A stretch of DNA of 64,000 bases, from positions 1 to 64,000 of the forward strand of contig JAJYOL010000002.1 in the NCBI GenBank assembly GCA_021796225.1, given 5' to 3'. Of this stretch, positions 18,681 through 26,729 are shown piece by piece. Every line of letters starts with the position of its first letter. Within the stretch, counting starts at the first letter, position 1. This DNA comes from Microcaldota archaeon (GTDB lineage: Archaea > Micrarchaeota > Micrarchaeia > Micrarchaeales > CABMGC01). A program made the position numbers and the translations under genes. The notes beneath the pieces were generated by a model, which saw only the letters and a list, made by a program, of their open reading frames with translations, ran no database searches and was not told where the DNA came from.

Positions 18681-20129
18681 TTATTTGTGATGCTTGCCGC
18701 GGTATTTGGAGATTGTCTTCCATATTATTTCCTTCGACCTTCCCAGATACGTTGAAGGATTGCTGAGATCGGATATCTCCTTTTCGGCAAGCAGGCCCGT
18801 TACCCGTTTATCATTAAGGAGCACGATGTTGTAAGGCAGTTTTTTTGAATATGACGTTATCGCGTCTTCACGGACTATTTTTCGCGCTTCTTCCCTTTCC
18901 ATGCCCCGTGATATGAGCCTGCTCATCAATCGCGGAGAAGTGACCGTTCCCATAGTTGCATTGAGATTGCGGGTGATGTTTTCCTGCATCGGTTCGGTGC
19001 GTTCCAGCACGTTTCCCATTATCTTACAGGAATAATCGGCAAGCACGAACGCTTCCGGTATGATTACGCGGTCTGAAAGCGATGCCGTGAGGTCGCGGAA
19101 ATCGTCGCTCGATACCGATTCGAGAGCGGTAGTCGCGTAGCCGCGCACCGTCTTTGCAATCGATATGCAGCGTTCCTCGATGTATGGATTCCCATGCGTG
19201 TTCTTATGCGGCATTGCGGAACTGCTTACGGTCCCGCTGTCCTGCTTTTCAGACAGTTCGAGTATCTCTGTCCGCTTGAGCATCTTGACGTATCCGGCTA
19301 TGTTTTCCACCCTTCCGCATAGAACGGCTATGTCGGATATTATGCCCGCTATGTTTTCGCGCGGAGGCATCTGCAGGGATATTTCAGACGATGCGATTCC
19401 GAGTACCTTCATTGCCTCGCGCTCTATGGCAAAACCGTCCATGCCTTCGTCTGTAGAAACGTCATAAGTGCCTATGGCTCCCGAAAGCTTTCCTTCAACC
19501 AGATTGTGAACGTCGTATGAGAACCTTGCGGCACTTTTGTCAAGGCAGTAACCGAAAAATGCAAATGCAAATCCGAACGATGCGGGTATGGCATGCTGGC
19601 CGTGCGTGCGCGCTATTGAAGGCATATCTTTCCATTCGTTTGCAAGCGTGAAACAGGTATCGCGTAGCTTTTCCACAGTAATAATCAGCGATTCGAGCCC
19701 TTTCTTCAATTGAACTGCCTTGCCGCTCTCCACGGCGTCTGCGGACGTCATCGTATAATGGACGTATTTTCCGCTGCTTCCCGATTTCTTTGCCAATTCC
19801 CGTATCACCGCACCCATCTCGTGATGCGTAAGCGTGGCTTCCGTTTTTCTGACATCGGAAGGCTTCACGTGCTTCGTATCCGCAACAGACCTTATGCGCT
19901 TTGCATCGCGCACGGATATCTTCTTCGGATAGAGTTTTGACAGCGCCTCGGCACCTGCCGCTTCAACTGCGAGAAGCGCGTCGAGATACCCGGAATCGTC
20001 GAATATCGCAGCCATGTCGGTAGAATATCGCGTGCCTATCGGAGACAATTGTCCCGTTTCGTTGCCATATGACACGTCGAGTTTTCCAGGCCTGGAAGTT
20101 TTCTTCTTCGATGAAGCGCGCGGAGCCAT
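18681..20129 (-). CDS. purB: Adenylosuccinate lyase
   Basis: A 482-aa fumarase/aspartase-superfamily enzyme that splits adenylosuccinate to AMP and fumarate (and SAICAR in de novo purine synthesis). The family signature SSAMPHKNTHGNPYIEE, ARTHGQHAIPASFG and TMTSADAVESG are visible; length is normal. A basic 15-residue N-terminal extension (PRASSKKKTSRPGK) is unusual. It follows purA with the start codon 4 bases past the purA stop; AGGAAGTGATG upstream serves as ribosome site. ATG 20129 is preferred over GTG 20132. Together purA and purB make AMP from IMP. Confidence 0.93.
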   Translation of the reverse strand: MAPRASSKKKTSRPGKLDVSYGNETGQLSPIGTRYSTDMAAIFDDSGYLDALLAVEAAGAEALSKLYPKKISVRDAKRIRSVADTKHVKPSDVRKTEATLTHHEMGAVIRELAKKSGSSGKYVHYTMTSADAVESGKAVQLKKGLESLIITVEKLRDTCFTLANEWKDMPSIARTHGQHAIPASFGFAFAFFGYCLDKSAARFSYDVHNLVEGKLSGAIGTYDVSTDEGMDGFAIEREAMKVLGIASSEISLQMPPRENIAGIISDIAVLCGRVENIAGYVKMLKRTEILELSEKQDSGTVSSSAMPHKNTHGNPYIEERCISIAKTVRGYATTALESVSSDDFRDLTASLSDRVIIPEAFVLADYSCKIMGNVLERTEPMQENITRNLNATMGTVTSPRLMSRLISRGMEREEARKIVREDAITSYSKKLPYNIVLLNDKRVTGLLAEKEISDLSNPSTYLGRSKEIIWKTISKYRGKHHK

Positions 20130-20133
20130 CACA

Positions 20134-21144
20134 TCACTTCCTGAGCTTGTAGCGCATGTCGATGGTATCCATCGCTTCCTCCCCCGTTCCCGCTAGAGTT
20201 ACAGGCACGCCTATTTCAGCTTCCATTTCATCAAGCCATTTTTTCGCATCTTCAGGAAGTTTTGAATATTCGCGGACACCTTTTGCTCCGGGAAATTTTA
20301 TGTCGAGTTTAGTTATTGCGACCTGCGTTGCGGAATTTATTCTTGCAACGCGCTTTGCGACTTCCGGATCGAAGAGTGAGACGCGTCTCGGCCTTCCCGT
20401 AACGGTGCCGAATTCCTCAACTCCGAGCTTCTTCGCCTCTTCTGGAGTGAGTTCGCCTTTCAGCACCCCTCCGCCGACTCTTGTGATAAAGGACTTGAAT
20501 ATCACCGTTATGTTATCGACGTATTTCGGGCCTATCCCGACTTCGCTCAGTACGCCGGAAGAAGTCGTGTTCCTGCTCGTCACGTAGGGATATTCACCGT
20601 GATAAAGACTGAGAAAATGCCCCTGCGTCGATTCTATATGTACCAATTTTCCCTGTTCGAGCGCATCCAATACTTTTTCAGGAACGTCGGTCATGTATTT
20701 TGACAATTCGGAGTAATCCTTTGCCAGTTTCAGCTTGCGCAGTATTCTTCTCGATTCCGCGCTGCCTACCCCTTGGAGCGTGCTTCCCACCGTACCGTTG
20801 AGATGTGCGTTTGACTTCTCAGCTTCAATATCCTCTTCTGTTATCACCCCTGTGTGCGGATCTATGAAGAGTCTGCTCCCCGTTCCGGTCTCATTAATCT
20901 CGCGTTCCAGTATCGCAAGCCTGATGAGCGATCCTGGCGCCATTGCGAGTTCCGTTTTCGGATTCACGAATGCGGAAGGCATGCTCCTGAGACCCAGTTT
21001 CTTCCCGTTAAATACTATCGTATGACCCGCATTTGTCCCCCCAGTTCTCACTGACAATGCGGGATTATCCTTCAGCGCAAGAAAAGACGCTATCTTCCCT
21101 TTTCCTTCGTCCCCGTAAAAGCCCCCTACCAATATATCCAGCAA
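20134..21144 (-). CDS. purA: Adenylosuccinate synthetase (short archaeal form)
   Basis: A 336-aa GTP-dependent ligase joining IMP and aspartate. The P-loop-like [23 protein letters not shown] and [10 protein letters not shown] regions are clear. The length matches the compact archaeal PurA (about 340 aa) rather than the bacterial 430 aa form, the missing parts being the usual archaeal deletions. It is the first gene of a purA-purB operon on the minus strand, with a TATA-like box about 90 bases upstream. Confidence 0.94.
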   Translation of the reverse strand: MLDILVGGFYGDEGKGKIASFLALKDNPALSVRTGGTNAGHTIVFNGKKLGLRSMPSAFVNPKTELAMAPGSLIRLAILEREINETGTGSRLFIDPHTGVITEEDIEAEKSNAHLNGTVGSTLQGVGSAESRRILRKLKLAKDYSELSKYMTDVPEKVLDALEQGKLVHIESTQGHFLSLYHGEYPYVTSRNTTSSGVLSEVGIGPKYVDNITVIFKSFITRVGGGVLKGELTPEEAKKLGVEEFGTVTGRPRRVSLFDPEVAKRVARINSATQVAITKLDIKFPGAKGVREYSKLPEDAKKWLDEMEAEIGVPVTLAGTGEEAMDTIDMRYKLRK

Positions 21145-21225
21145 TCAATCTACCTCTCGTTTGCAACAGTAATCCCCAAACCCGTGCCAGAAGAGACCGT
21201 GTGTTGCTTTGATATTTCGAATGCA

Positions 21226-21236
21226 ATAATTAAATA
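21226..21236 (-). promoter_or_regulatory. TATA-like box for purA-purB
   Basis: On the minus strand CTATTTAATTA matches the archaeal TATA box. The expected start, about 25 bases downstream, leaves a leader of about 65 nt before the purA ATG. Assignment is by sequence and position only. Confidence 0.45.
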
Positions 21237-21267
21237 GGTTTTAGTAGGAACGGGCATATTGCGGCAG

Positions 21268-22131
21268 TCATCTTCTTCCGAATTCTTCACCGTTCTTCTG
21301 CCAGAATTCTATCGAGAGAGGATTTTTTTGGAAACTTTCCGAAAGCATGTCAAGTTCGTTAAGATCTTCGCTTGAAAGTTTGAGGCTTCCGGCTTCGAAA
21401 TTCTCCTCTACATGCTTTATAGAACCGGCCTTAGGTATCGCAACAGTCTGCGCTTTCGAAACGAGCCATGCGAGGGCTATTTGTCCTACGGTCTTTCCAT
21501 ACTTGGATCCGATGACACCCATCGCATCCGCAAGAAGCCTGTTCTTTTCTTTGAAAAGTTCGCCATGGCCGAGAGGGCTATATGCGATCAGCGTTATCCT
21601 GTTCCGTTTGCAGTAGTCGAGAAGTGCGTCCTCCGGATCTCTGGTTATTATGCTGTATTCCACCTGGTTTGATACTATTTTTGAAGACTTCAGGCATGCC
21701 TGCGCTTCTTCCAGTTCCTTGATTGAAAAATTCGACACGCCTATGTGACGTATTTTTCCTCCCTTCTGCAGCTCTTCCATTGCGCGCATCGTCTCCTTTA
21801 TTGGAATATTGTAATTGGGCCAGTGCAGCTGGTATAAATCAATTGATTTGACCCCGAGGGCGTTCATACTGTTTCTGCATGAATTTAGCACGTCCTTGTG
21901 GCGGAAATGTGAAGGCCATACTTTCGTGGCGACGAAAACTTCTTCTCCTTTTATCGCCTTTGCGACTAGCGGTTCCGTTCCGTATATTTCCGCAGTGTCT
22001 ATGAATTTCATTCCGAGTTCGATGCCGCGTTTCAGCGCGGCAACGCTTTCCTCGTTCATTTCAAGCTTCCATGACCCCATGCCTATCGCGGGAAGCTTTT
22101 CATTTGTGTCTCCAAGCTGCTTATATTCCAT
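21268..22131 (-). CDS. Aldo/keto reductase
   Basis: A 287-aa NADPH-dependent TIM-barrel oxidoreductase. The catalytic tetrad context is readable: FIDTAEIYGTE (Asp and Tyr), VFVATKVWPSHF (Lys) and LYQLHWPNY (His), followed by RHIGVSNFSIKEL and the C-terminal cofactor region AIPKAGSIKHVEENFEA. Closest in pattern to 2,5-diketo-gluconate-reductase-like bacterial and archaeal AKRs; the substrate is unknown. The track ORF starts at 22221, but homology begins at MEYKQLGDTNEKLPAIG, so ATG 22131 is used. It is transcribed away from the superoxide dismutase gene. Confidence 0.88.
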   Translation of the reverse strand: MEYKQLGDTNEKLPAIGMGSWKLEMNEESVAALKRGIELGMKFIDTAEIYGTEPLVAKAIKGEEVFVATKVWPSHFRHKDVLNSCRNSMNALGVKSIDLYQLHWPNYNIPIKETMRAMEELQKGGKIRHIGVSNFSIKELEEAQACLKSSKIVSNQVEYSIITRDPEDALLDYCKRNRITLIAYSPLGHGELFKEKNRLLADAMGVIGSKYGKTVGQIALAWLVSKAQTVAIPKAGSIKHVEENFEAGSLKLSSEDLNELDMLSESFQKNPLSIEFWQKNGEEFGRR

Positions 22132-22252
22132 ATTTGAAAGGGACAGTGTGCGTATATTAAGACTTTGCATCGCCCTATCGCAGTGAAATCCCGAGTCCAT
22201 TGGAATAAAGCGCACAACCATAGAGGAGGAGGCAGCCTTAAGGCGCTGTCAT

Positions 22253-22262
22253 TTTATATATT
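22253..22262 (+). promoter_or_regulatory. TATA-like box for superoxide dismutase
   Basis: TTTATATATT lies about 25 bases before the ATG at 22282, which predicts a leaderless or nearly leaderless transcript. A purine-rich GAGGAGGAGG lies just upstream, where a BRE element could be. Confidence 0.5.
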
Positions 22263-22281
22263 TTACATCTGGAAGCGTATT

Positions 22282-22938
22282 ATGCTCACTGAACACAAAA
22301 TCAAGGATTTTTCAGCCCTGCTTGAAGAGGGCGCGATAAAGGGCCTGACGCCCAAGCAGATAAAGGCGCACTTGGGGCTTTATGAAGGATACGTCAAGAA
22401 GCTGAACGAAATAGAACAGCGCCTTGACGATATAAGAAAGCAGATGGACAGCGAGCCTGACATACTGCAGAAAAATGCGAATTTCAGCTACGGAAGCTAC
22501 AGCGAATTGAAAAGGCGTGAGATAGTCGCATACAACGGAAGCTATTTGCACAAGGCTTATTTTGAGAATCTGGAACCGGTCAACGAACCTGACGATCAGT
22601 TCAAGACCGTCATCAAGGATTCTTTTGGAAGCGTTGAGAAGTGGAAGGCGGAGACGAAAGCCGATGCGGCCTCGACTCCGGGATGGGTTCTTGTCACCTA
22701 CGACAAGATAAGGAACCAGCTGCACAACTGGGTCATAAACGAGCACAGCATAAACGTTCCGGCGATCGCACAGGATGTTGTAATAGCGTTGGACTGCTGG
22801 GAGCACGCTTATGCCATAGACTATGGAACCGATAAGGGAACGTACGTGAAGGTCTTCATTGATAACATAAACTGGGAGGAATCGAACAAACGGCTGAATG
22901 ATGTTTTGAAGGGAAACAAATCCTCGGCAATGCAATAA
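22282..22938 (+). CDS. Fe/Mn-family superoxide dismutase
   Basis: A 218-aa enzyme that converts superoxide to oxygen and hydrogen peroxide. The second and third metal-ligand contexts are clear: AYNGSYLHKAYFENL (His) and DCWEHAYAIDYG (Asp and His), with PGWVLV and VFIDNINWEE nearby. The N-terminal ligand region reads IKAHLGLYEGYVKKLN, where classical enzymes have HHxxHHxxYV; only one His remains and its spacing looks one residue short, so the alignment there needs checking. The track ORF starts at 22165, but the TATA box at 22253 and homology support ATG 22282. Metal (Fe or Mn) cannot be told from motifs. Confidence 0.87.
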   Translation: MLTEHKIKDFSALLEEGAIKGLTPKQIKAHLGLYEGYVKKLNEIEQRLDDIRKQMDSEPDILQKNANFSYGSYSELKRREIVAYNGSYLHKAYFENLEPVNEPDDQFKTVIKDSFGSVEKWKAETKADAASTPGWVLVTYDKIRNQLHNWVINEHSINVPAIAQDVVIALDCWEHAYAIDYGTDKGTYVKVFIDNINWEESNKRLNDVLKGNKSSAMQ

Positions 22939-22950
22939 TTCGTTTAAACG

Positions 22951-22976
22951 GATTCGGACATGACGGGATTTGAACC
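22951..22976 (-). repeat. Displaced tRNA-Arg 3' end (left att-like repeat)
   Basis: These 26 bases repeat the 3' end (T-arm and acceptor) of the tRNA-Arg gene at 23574-23648, matching 23570-23595 in 25 of 26 positions by my count. Upstream of the T-arm the match ends abruptly, so this is a fragment, not a gene. It lies 4 bases past the toxin stop codon. With the intact tRNA it brackets the relBE-like pair, as expected after integration into a tRNA gene. Confidence 0.85.
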
Positions 22977-22980
22977 AGTA

Positions 22981-23250
22981 TTAGAAATCCTGCATGTACC
23001 ATTTTTCATATTCCTTATGTGTGCCGACAAAATAAAATCTTACGGTTTTGGTTTGCTCGAAAATGTGGTAAACGATTCTATACTGCCCCATTTCGTCTAC
23101 AAAGAATAAGCTTTTCTTCAAATGCCTTTTGAAGGGATATTTCAATATCCTGGCCAATTTCTTGACGACTTTTATCTTTATACTTTCGTCAAGAGTGCCG
23201 AAATATTCCAGCCACTCTTGGTCATACTCTGCCTTGTACGTAACAATCAC
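22981..23250 (-). CDS. RelE/ParE-type toxin
   Basis: An 89-aa small basic protein of the RelE/ParE superfamily, likely an mRNA-cleaving (RelE-like) toxin. The N-terminus has VTYKAEYDQEWLEYF, the core has a helix rich in Lys/Arg (KHLKKSLFFV by pattern RHLKKSLFF), and the C-terminal strands read YRIVYHIFEQTKTVRFYFVG with a final HKEYEKWY. It starts at a GTG overlapping the antitoxin stop (GTGA), a typical antitoxin-toxin arrangement. The catalytic residues vary in this family and are not assigned here. Confidence 0.78.
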   Translation of the reverse strand: MIVTYKAEYDQEWLEYFGTLDESIKIKVVKKLARILKYPFKRHLKKSLFFVDEMGQYRIVYHIFEQTKTVRFYFVGTHKEYEKWYMQDF

Positions 23251-23489
23251 TTAAGATATTTTGTATGAACACCCAAAGCTTCCTTAGAATTTAGAACTTT
23301 ACGCTTTCCTGTCCCTATCTCCCTGTCAATCTTGTCGAGTTTTCTTTTTACTAAAACGTCTTCATTGATATGTTCTTTGCCAAAGCTGAGTATGGCCAAT
23401 CTTATCGCCTCGGATTTGGTATTTGCATATCCTTCTTTAATCATCGTGTCTAGAATTTCTTGGAGTTTTCCTCTCAAAGTAACATTCAT
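23247..23489 (-). CDS. Ribbon-helix-helix antitoxin (RelB-like)
   Basis: An 80-aa protein with an N-terminal ribbon-helix-helix DNA-binding pattern (MNVTLRGKLQEILDTMIKEG followed by NTKSEAIRLAILSF) and a charged C-terminal half that would wrap the toxin. Such antitoxins neutralise the toxin and repress their own operon. A TATA-like ATATTTAAATC lies about 35 bases upstream. The gene pair sits alone between two copies of a tRNA 3' end. Confidence 0.78.
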   Translation of the reverse strand: MNVTLRGKLQEILDTMIKEGYANTKSEAIRLAILSFGKEHINEDVLVKRKLDKIDREIGTGKRKVLNSKEALGVHTKYLK

Positions 23490-23569
23490 CCTATCAGCTA
23501 AACAGTATGGTGTAATTTATGATTTAAATATGTTCCGTTTATGTTCAATTTTGAAGTATGCGTGTGAGT

Positions 23570-23595
23570 GATTCGGGCATGACGGGATTTGAACC
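23570..23595 (-). repeat. Right att-like repeat within intact tRNA-Arg
   Basis: The partner of the 22951-22976 repeat. It covers the 3' end of the intact tRNA-Arg(CCG) gene, including part of the T loop. The distance between repeat starts is 619 bases, which sets the size of the presumed islet. Confidence 0.8.
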
Positions 23596-23648
23596 CGCAA
23601 CCAACAGCTCCGGAAGCTGCCGTGCTATCCAAGTTACACTACATGCCC
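23574..23648 (-). tRNA. tRNA-Arg (anticodon CCG)
   Basis: A 75-nt cloverleaf on the minus strand: acceptor GGGCATG/CATGCCC, D stem GTGT/GCAC, anticodon stem GCAGC/GCTGT with loop TTCCGGA, T arm GCGGG-TTCAAAT-CCCGT, discriminator G. Anticodon CCG reads CGG (arginine). No intron, no encoded CCA. Its 3' part is duplicated at 22951-22976. Confidence 0.94.
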
Positions 23649-23663
23649 TTTTTCATGAATAAT

Positions 23664-23738
23664 CGGGCACGACGGGATTTGAACCCGCAACCCCCGGGTC
23701 CGAAGCCCGATGCGCTATCCAAATTACGCCACGTGCCC
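23664..23738 (-). tRNA. tRNA-Arg (anticodon TCG)
   Basis: A 75-nt cloverleaf on the minus strand: acceptor GGGCACG/CGTGCCC, D stem GCGT/GCGC, anticodon stem TCGGG/CCCGG with loop CTTCGGA, the same T arm as the neighbouring tRNA-Arg, discriminator G. Anticodon TCG (arginine). It lies 15 bases from the other tRNA-Arg and the two are clearly duplicates that diverged in the anticodon arm. Confidence 0.94.
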
Positions 23739-23860
23739 GCAGTGCATTATAGCATGCATTATTACATTCTAAATCCTTTGCGTTTGAATGTTCGCGGTTC
23801 ATGACTGCATTCCCACGCACATTTATAAACGTTTGATGACATAACCAATGTAGTGATCCT

Positions 23861-24259
23861 ATGATAACAGGACTGGATATAAGCAAGGTAGAAGCATCAA
23901 GAGATGCAAAGGAAGCCATCACAAACATGAAATTCAACATCAATTTCGATGATGTTAGTGTTGAGAATGACAGCGTTTCTGTCGATTTCACTTTCGTTGC
24001 GGTATACGAAGGCAGCGCGACGAAGCAGGTAGGGCAGATAAAAATCTCCGGAAGCGTCTCTTCAAAGGAGAACAAGAAGGACGTGGAAGAGATAAACACG
24101 ACTTGGAAAAACAAGAAGACACTCCCGCTTAAATTTGCAGAGGACGTGATAAACCTTCTGAACTTCGAATGCGGTTCAAGAGGTACGCTGGTAGCCTATT
24201 CGATAGGTTTTGCGGCACCGCTTCCATTGTCAAGGGCAAAGCTTCAGGAAAACCAGTAA
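23861..24259 (+). CDS. Conserved small protein, possibly SecB-like fold
   Basis: A 132-aa soluble protein that I do not recognise with certainty. The middle has alternating strands (SVSVDFTFVAVYEG, VGQIKISGSVSS) followed by helices and a C-terminal GTLVAYSIGFAAPLPLSR. That strand-strand-helix order and the ending recall the SecB/SecB-like chaperone layout, as does the gene at 42926-43375, but this is a weak pattern judgement. A TATA-like TTTATAAACG lies about 35 bases upstream and GTGATC precedes the ATG. PolB follows after 46 bases. Confidence 0.6.
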   Translation: MITGLDISKVEASRDAKEAITNMKFNINFDDVSVENDSVSVDFTFVAVYEGSATKQVGQIKISGSVSSKENKKDVEEINTTWKNKKTLPLKFAEDVINLLNFECGSRGTLVAYSIGFAAPLPLSRAKLQENQ

Positions 24260-24305
24260 GCGCACACGCGATTACCTGCCCTCGTAACATAAGAGGAAAT
24301 GCGGT

Positions 24306-26717
24306 ATGGGAAGTATTGAGATAGAGGGCAGAATAATCGATATAAATTACGTCACGCTTGACAATGCGAGCGCGATACGCATCGCGGTTAAAGGCGAGGG
24401 CGGAGTGCACACGCTGCTGGATACCTCCTTCCATCCTTATTTTTACCTGGTGCCCAGCAACCAGAAGCTTGACGAAAAGGCCATCGCAGCTATAAAGATA
24501 GTTGACAAGGCGGAGCAGATACAGGTAAACAAGGTTGAAAAGACCGAAATGCTGCTTAAGGGAACCGAAACGCAGGTATTCCGCATAGAAACTCTTAATG
24601 CGAGACATGTTCCGAAGCTGAGCGATTACTTCAGGGAATTCGGTGACGTTTACGAATACGACATACTGTTCTGGAAGAGATATCTGATAGACAAGGGGCT
24701 GTCTCCGCTGAATGGAATACGTGCAACCGTGAGGGAGGAAAACGGACAGTTAATAGTGGAAAAAATAGAAAGCGCAGAGGTAAAGGAAGTGCCTTTCAGC
24801 TACGTGTGCTTCGACATAGAGACCTACAATCCTTACGGAGTTCCGCGCCCGCAGAAGGATCCCTCGATAATGATAAGCTATACCAACGGAAAGGAAAAGA
24901 GGGTATTTTCAACAAAGAGGATAGCGCGCGACTTCGTGACTTCGTTCAATACGGAAAAGGAGATGATAGACGCATTTTCGGAAGCGGTAAAAAGCAGCGA
25001 TGCGGATATAATATCCGGATACAATTCTTCGAACTTTGACATACCGTATCTTATTGCGCGTGCGGAAGCGACGGGAACGAAACTAGACATAACGAGATAC
25101 GGAGAAGATGTGAAACCGGAGCACCACGGGCTCATCGAAGCCGTGAAGATACCCGGAAGAATGAACATAGACATGTACAACGTAACAAAGTTCATCGCCA
25201 TTGTTGGGGCATCCGAAAAGCTTCTGAAGATAAACCGATTCACGCTTTACGACGTTTACAGGTCCATATCCGGAGACACGAAGATAACGGTTGACAAGAA
25301 GAACATATGGCAGATATGGGACGGCACGGAAGCGGATAGAGAAGAACTGGCAGATTACTCGCTAAGCGATTCGCTCGCATTGGAGAAATTGTACGACTTC
25401 TTCCTGCCTTTGGAAATAGAAATTGCAAAAGTTACAGGTACCACTCTCGGAGAAGCGACGATATCGACCACCGGGCAACTGGTGGAATATCTGTTAATGC
25501 GCTATGCGAAGGAGAACAACGAGCTCGTAATGAACAAGCCGAATGAACGTGACATCAAATACAGGCTTGCAAATCCGATAGAGGGCGCGTACGTTAAGAC
25601 GCCGGAAGCGGGAATATACGACAACATAGCGGTATTCGACTTCAGGGGACTGTATCCTTCGATAATAATAGCGCATAACATAGACCCTTCGACGGTTGCG
25701 AGAAAGGGAGAAGAGGGTTACGAATCCCCGGAAGGAACCGTGTTCAGAAAGGAACCCGAAGGGATAGTGCCGAAGGTTCTGCAGGTTCTCGTAGCGGAAA
25801 GAAGCGAGATAAAGAAAGCATACAAGAAGGATCCCGACAACAAAACGCTTGCCGCAAGATCTCAGGCGCTGAAGATACTTGCAAATTCATTCTATGGATA
25901 CTTAGGTTATGCAAGATCGCGATGGTATGCGCGCGAATGTGCCGGCGCCGTAACCGCTTATGGAAGATTCTACATAAGCAAGGTAATGGAAGAAGCGGAA
26001 AAAGCAGGTTTCAAGGTGCTCTACGGAGATACGGATTCCGTGTTTTTGCTTCTAGGGGATACTAAAAAAGAAGAGGCAATGGCCTTCCTTTCCTCGGTAA
26101 ACAAATCGCTTCCTGGTTCCATGGAACTTGAGTTGGAGGATTTCTACGTTCGCGGAGTTTTCGTAGGCAAAAAAGGGGAAGGAGGCGCCGGAGCCAAGAA
26201 AAAATACGCGCTCTTATCCGAATCCGGCAGAATAAAGATAAAGGGATTCGAACTGGTTAGAAGGGACTGGTCAAGCGTTGCACGAGAGACGCAGCGCAAG
26301 GTGCTTGAAGCCGTGCTGAAAGAGGGAAGCAAGGAAAAAGCGGTAGCGATAGTCAAGGAAGTGGTAGCCGCATTGAAGAGCGGAACCGTAAGCATAAAGG
26401 ATTTGGTGATATATACACAGCTGAGAAAAGGAATAGATAAATACGATTCCACGTCTCCGGAACTTGCAGCGGCGAAGAAGGCGGTCGAGCAGGGACTCAG
26501 GACAAAGGAACAGGTAGAGGGAGCGGCAATAGGTTACGTTATAACAAAGAAAGGGAATACCATATCGGAAAAGGCGGTGCTTGAGGAATACGCGACCGAT
26601 TATGATGCCGATTATTACATAAAGCACCAGGTGCTTCCCGCAACGCTCAAAATACTCAAGGAATTGGGATTCAGCGAGGAGGAACTTATACAGGGGGGTT
26701 CGCAAAAAAGATTATGA
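24306..26717 (+). CDS. polB: Family B DNA polymerase
   Basis: An 803-aa replicative polymerase with 3'-5' exonuclease. Exo motifs: FDIETYN (about 160), YNSSNFDIPYL (about 240), YSLSDSLAL (about 355). Polymerase motifs: A DFRGLYPSIIIAHN (about 447), B KILANSFYGYLGYA (about 522), C YGDTDSVF (about 577), and KKKYALL. Motif A has Gly where most archaeal PolB have Ser (DFRSLYPS). The C-terminus ends QGGSQKRL without an obvious PIP box. Length is typical of archaeal PolB; no intein is present. It starts a plus-strand run with map following. Confidence 0.95.
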   Translation: MGSIEIEGRIIDINYVTLDNASAIRIAVKGEGGVHTLLDTSFHPYFYLVPSNQKLDEKAIAAIKIVDKAEQIQVNKVEKTEMLLKGTETQVFRIETLNARHVPKLSDYFREFGDVYEYDILFWKRYLIDKGLSPLNGIRATVREENGQLIVEKIESAEVKEVPFSYVCFDIETYNPYGVPRPQKDPSIMISYTNGKEKRVFSTKRIARDFVTSFNTEKEMIDAFSEAVKSSDADIISGYNSSNFDIPYLIARAEATGTKLDITRYGEDVKPEHHGLIEAVKIPGRMNIDMYNVTKFIAIVGASEKLLKINRFTLYDVYRSISGDTKITVDKKNIWQIWDGTEADREELADYSLSDSLALEKLYDFFLPLEIEIAKVTGTTLGEATISTTGQLVEYLLMRYAKENNELVMNKPNERDIKYRLANPIEGAYVKTPEAGIYDNIAVFDFRGLYPSIIIAHNIDPSTVARKGEEGYESPEGTVFRKEPEGIVPKVLQVLVAERSEIKKAYKKDPDNKTLAARSQALKILANSFYGYLGYARSRWYARECAGAVTAYGRFYISKVMEEAEKAGFKVLYGDTDSVFLLLGDTKKEEAMAFLSSVNKSLPGSMELELEDFYVRGVFVGKKGEGGAGAKKKYALLSESGRIKIKGFELVRRDWSSVARETQRKVLEAVLKEGSKEKAVAIVKEVVAALKSGTVSIKDLVIYTQLRKGIDKYDSTSPELAAAKKAVEQGLRTKEQVEGAAIGYVITKKGNTISEKAVLEEYATDYDADYYIKHQVLPATLKILKELGFSEEELIQGGSQKRL

Positions 26718-26729
26718 TTGTTGATTTAC

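Noticed and set aside
22951-22976. A third tRNA gene between the dismutase and the toxin
   Set aside because: Only the T-arm and acceptor 3' strand are present; there is no 5' half, anticodon or D arm.
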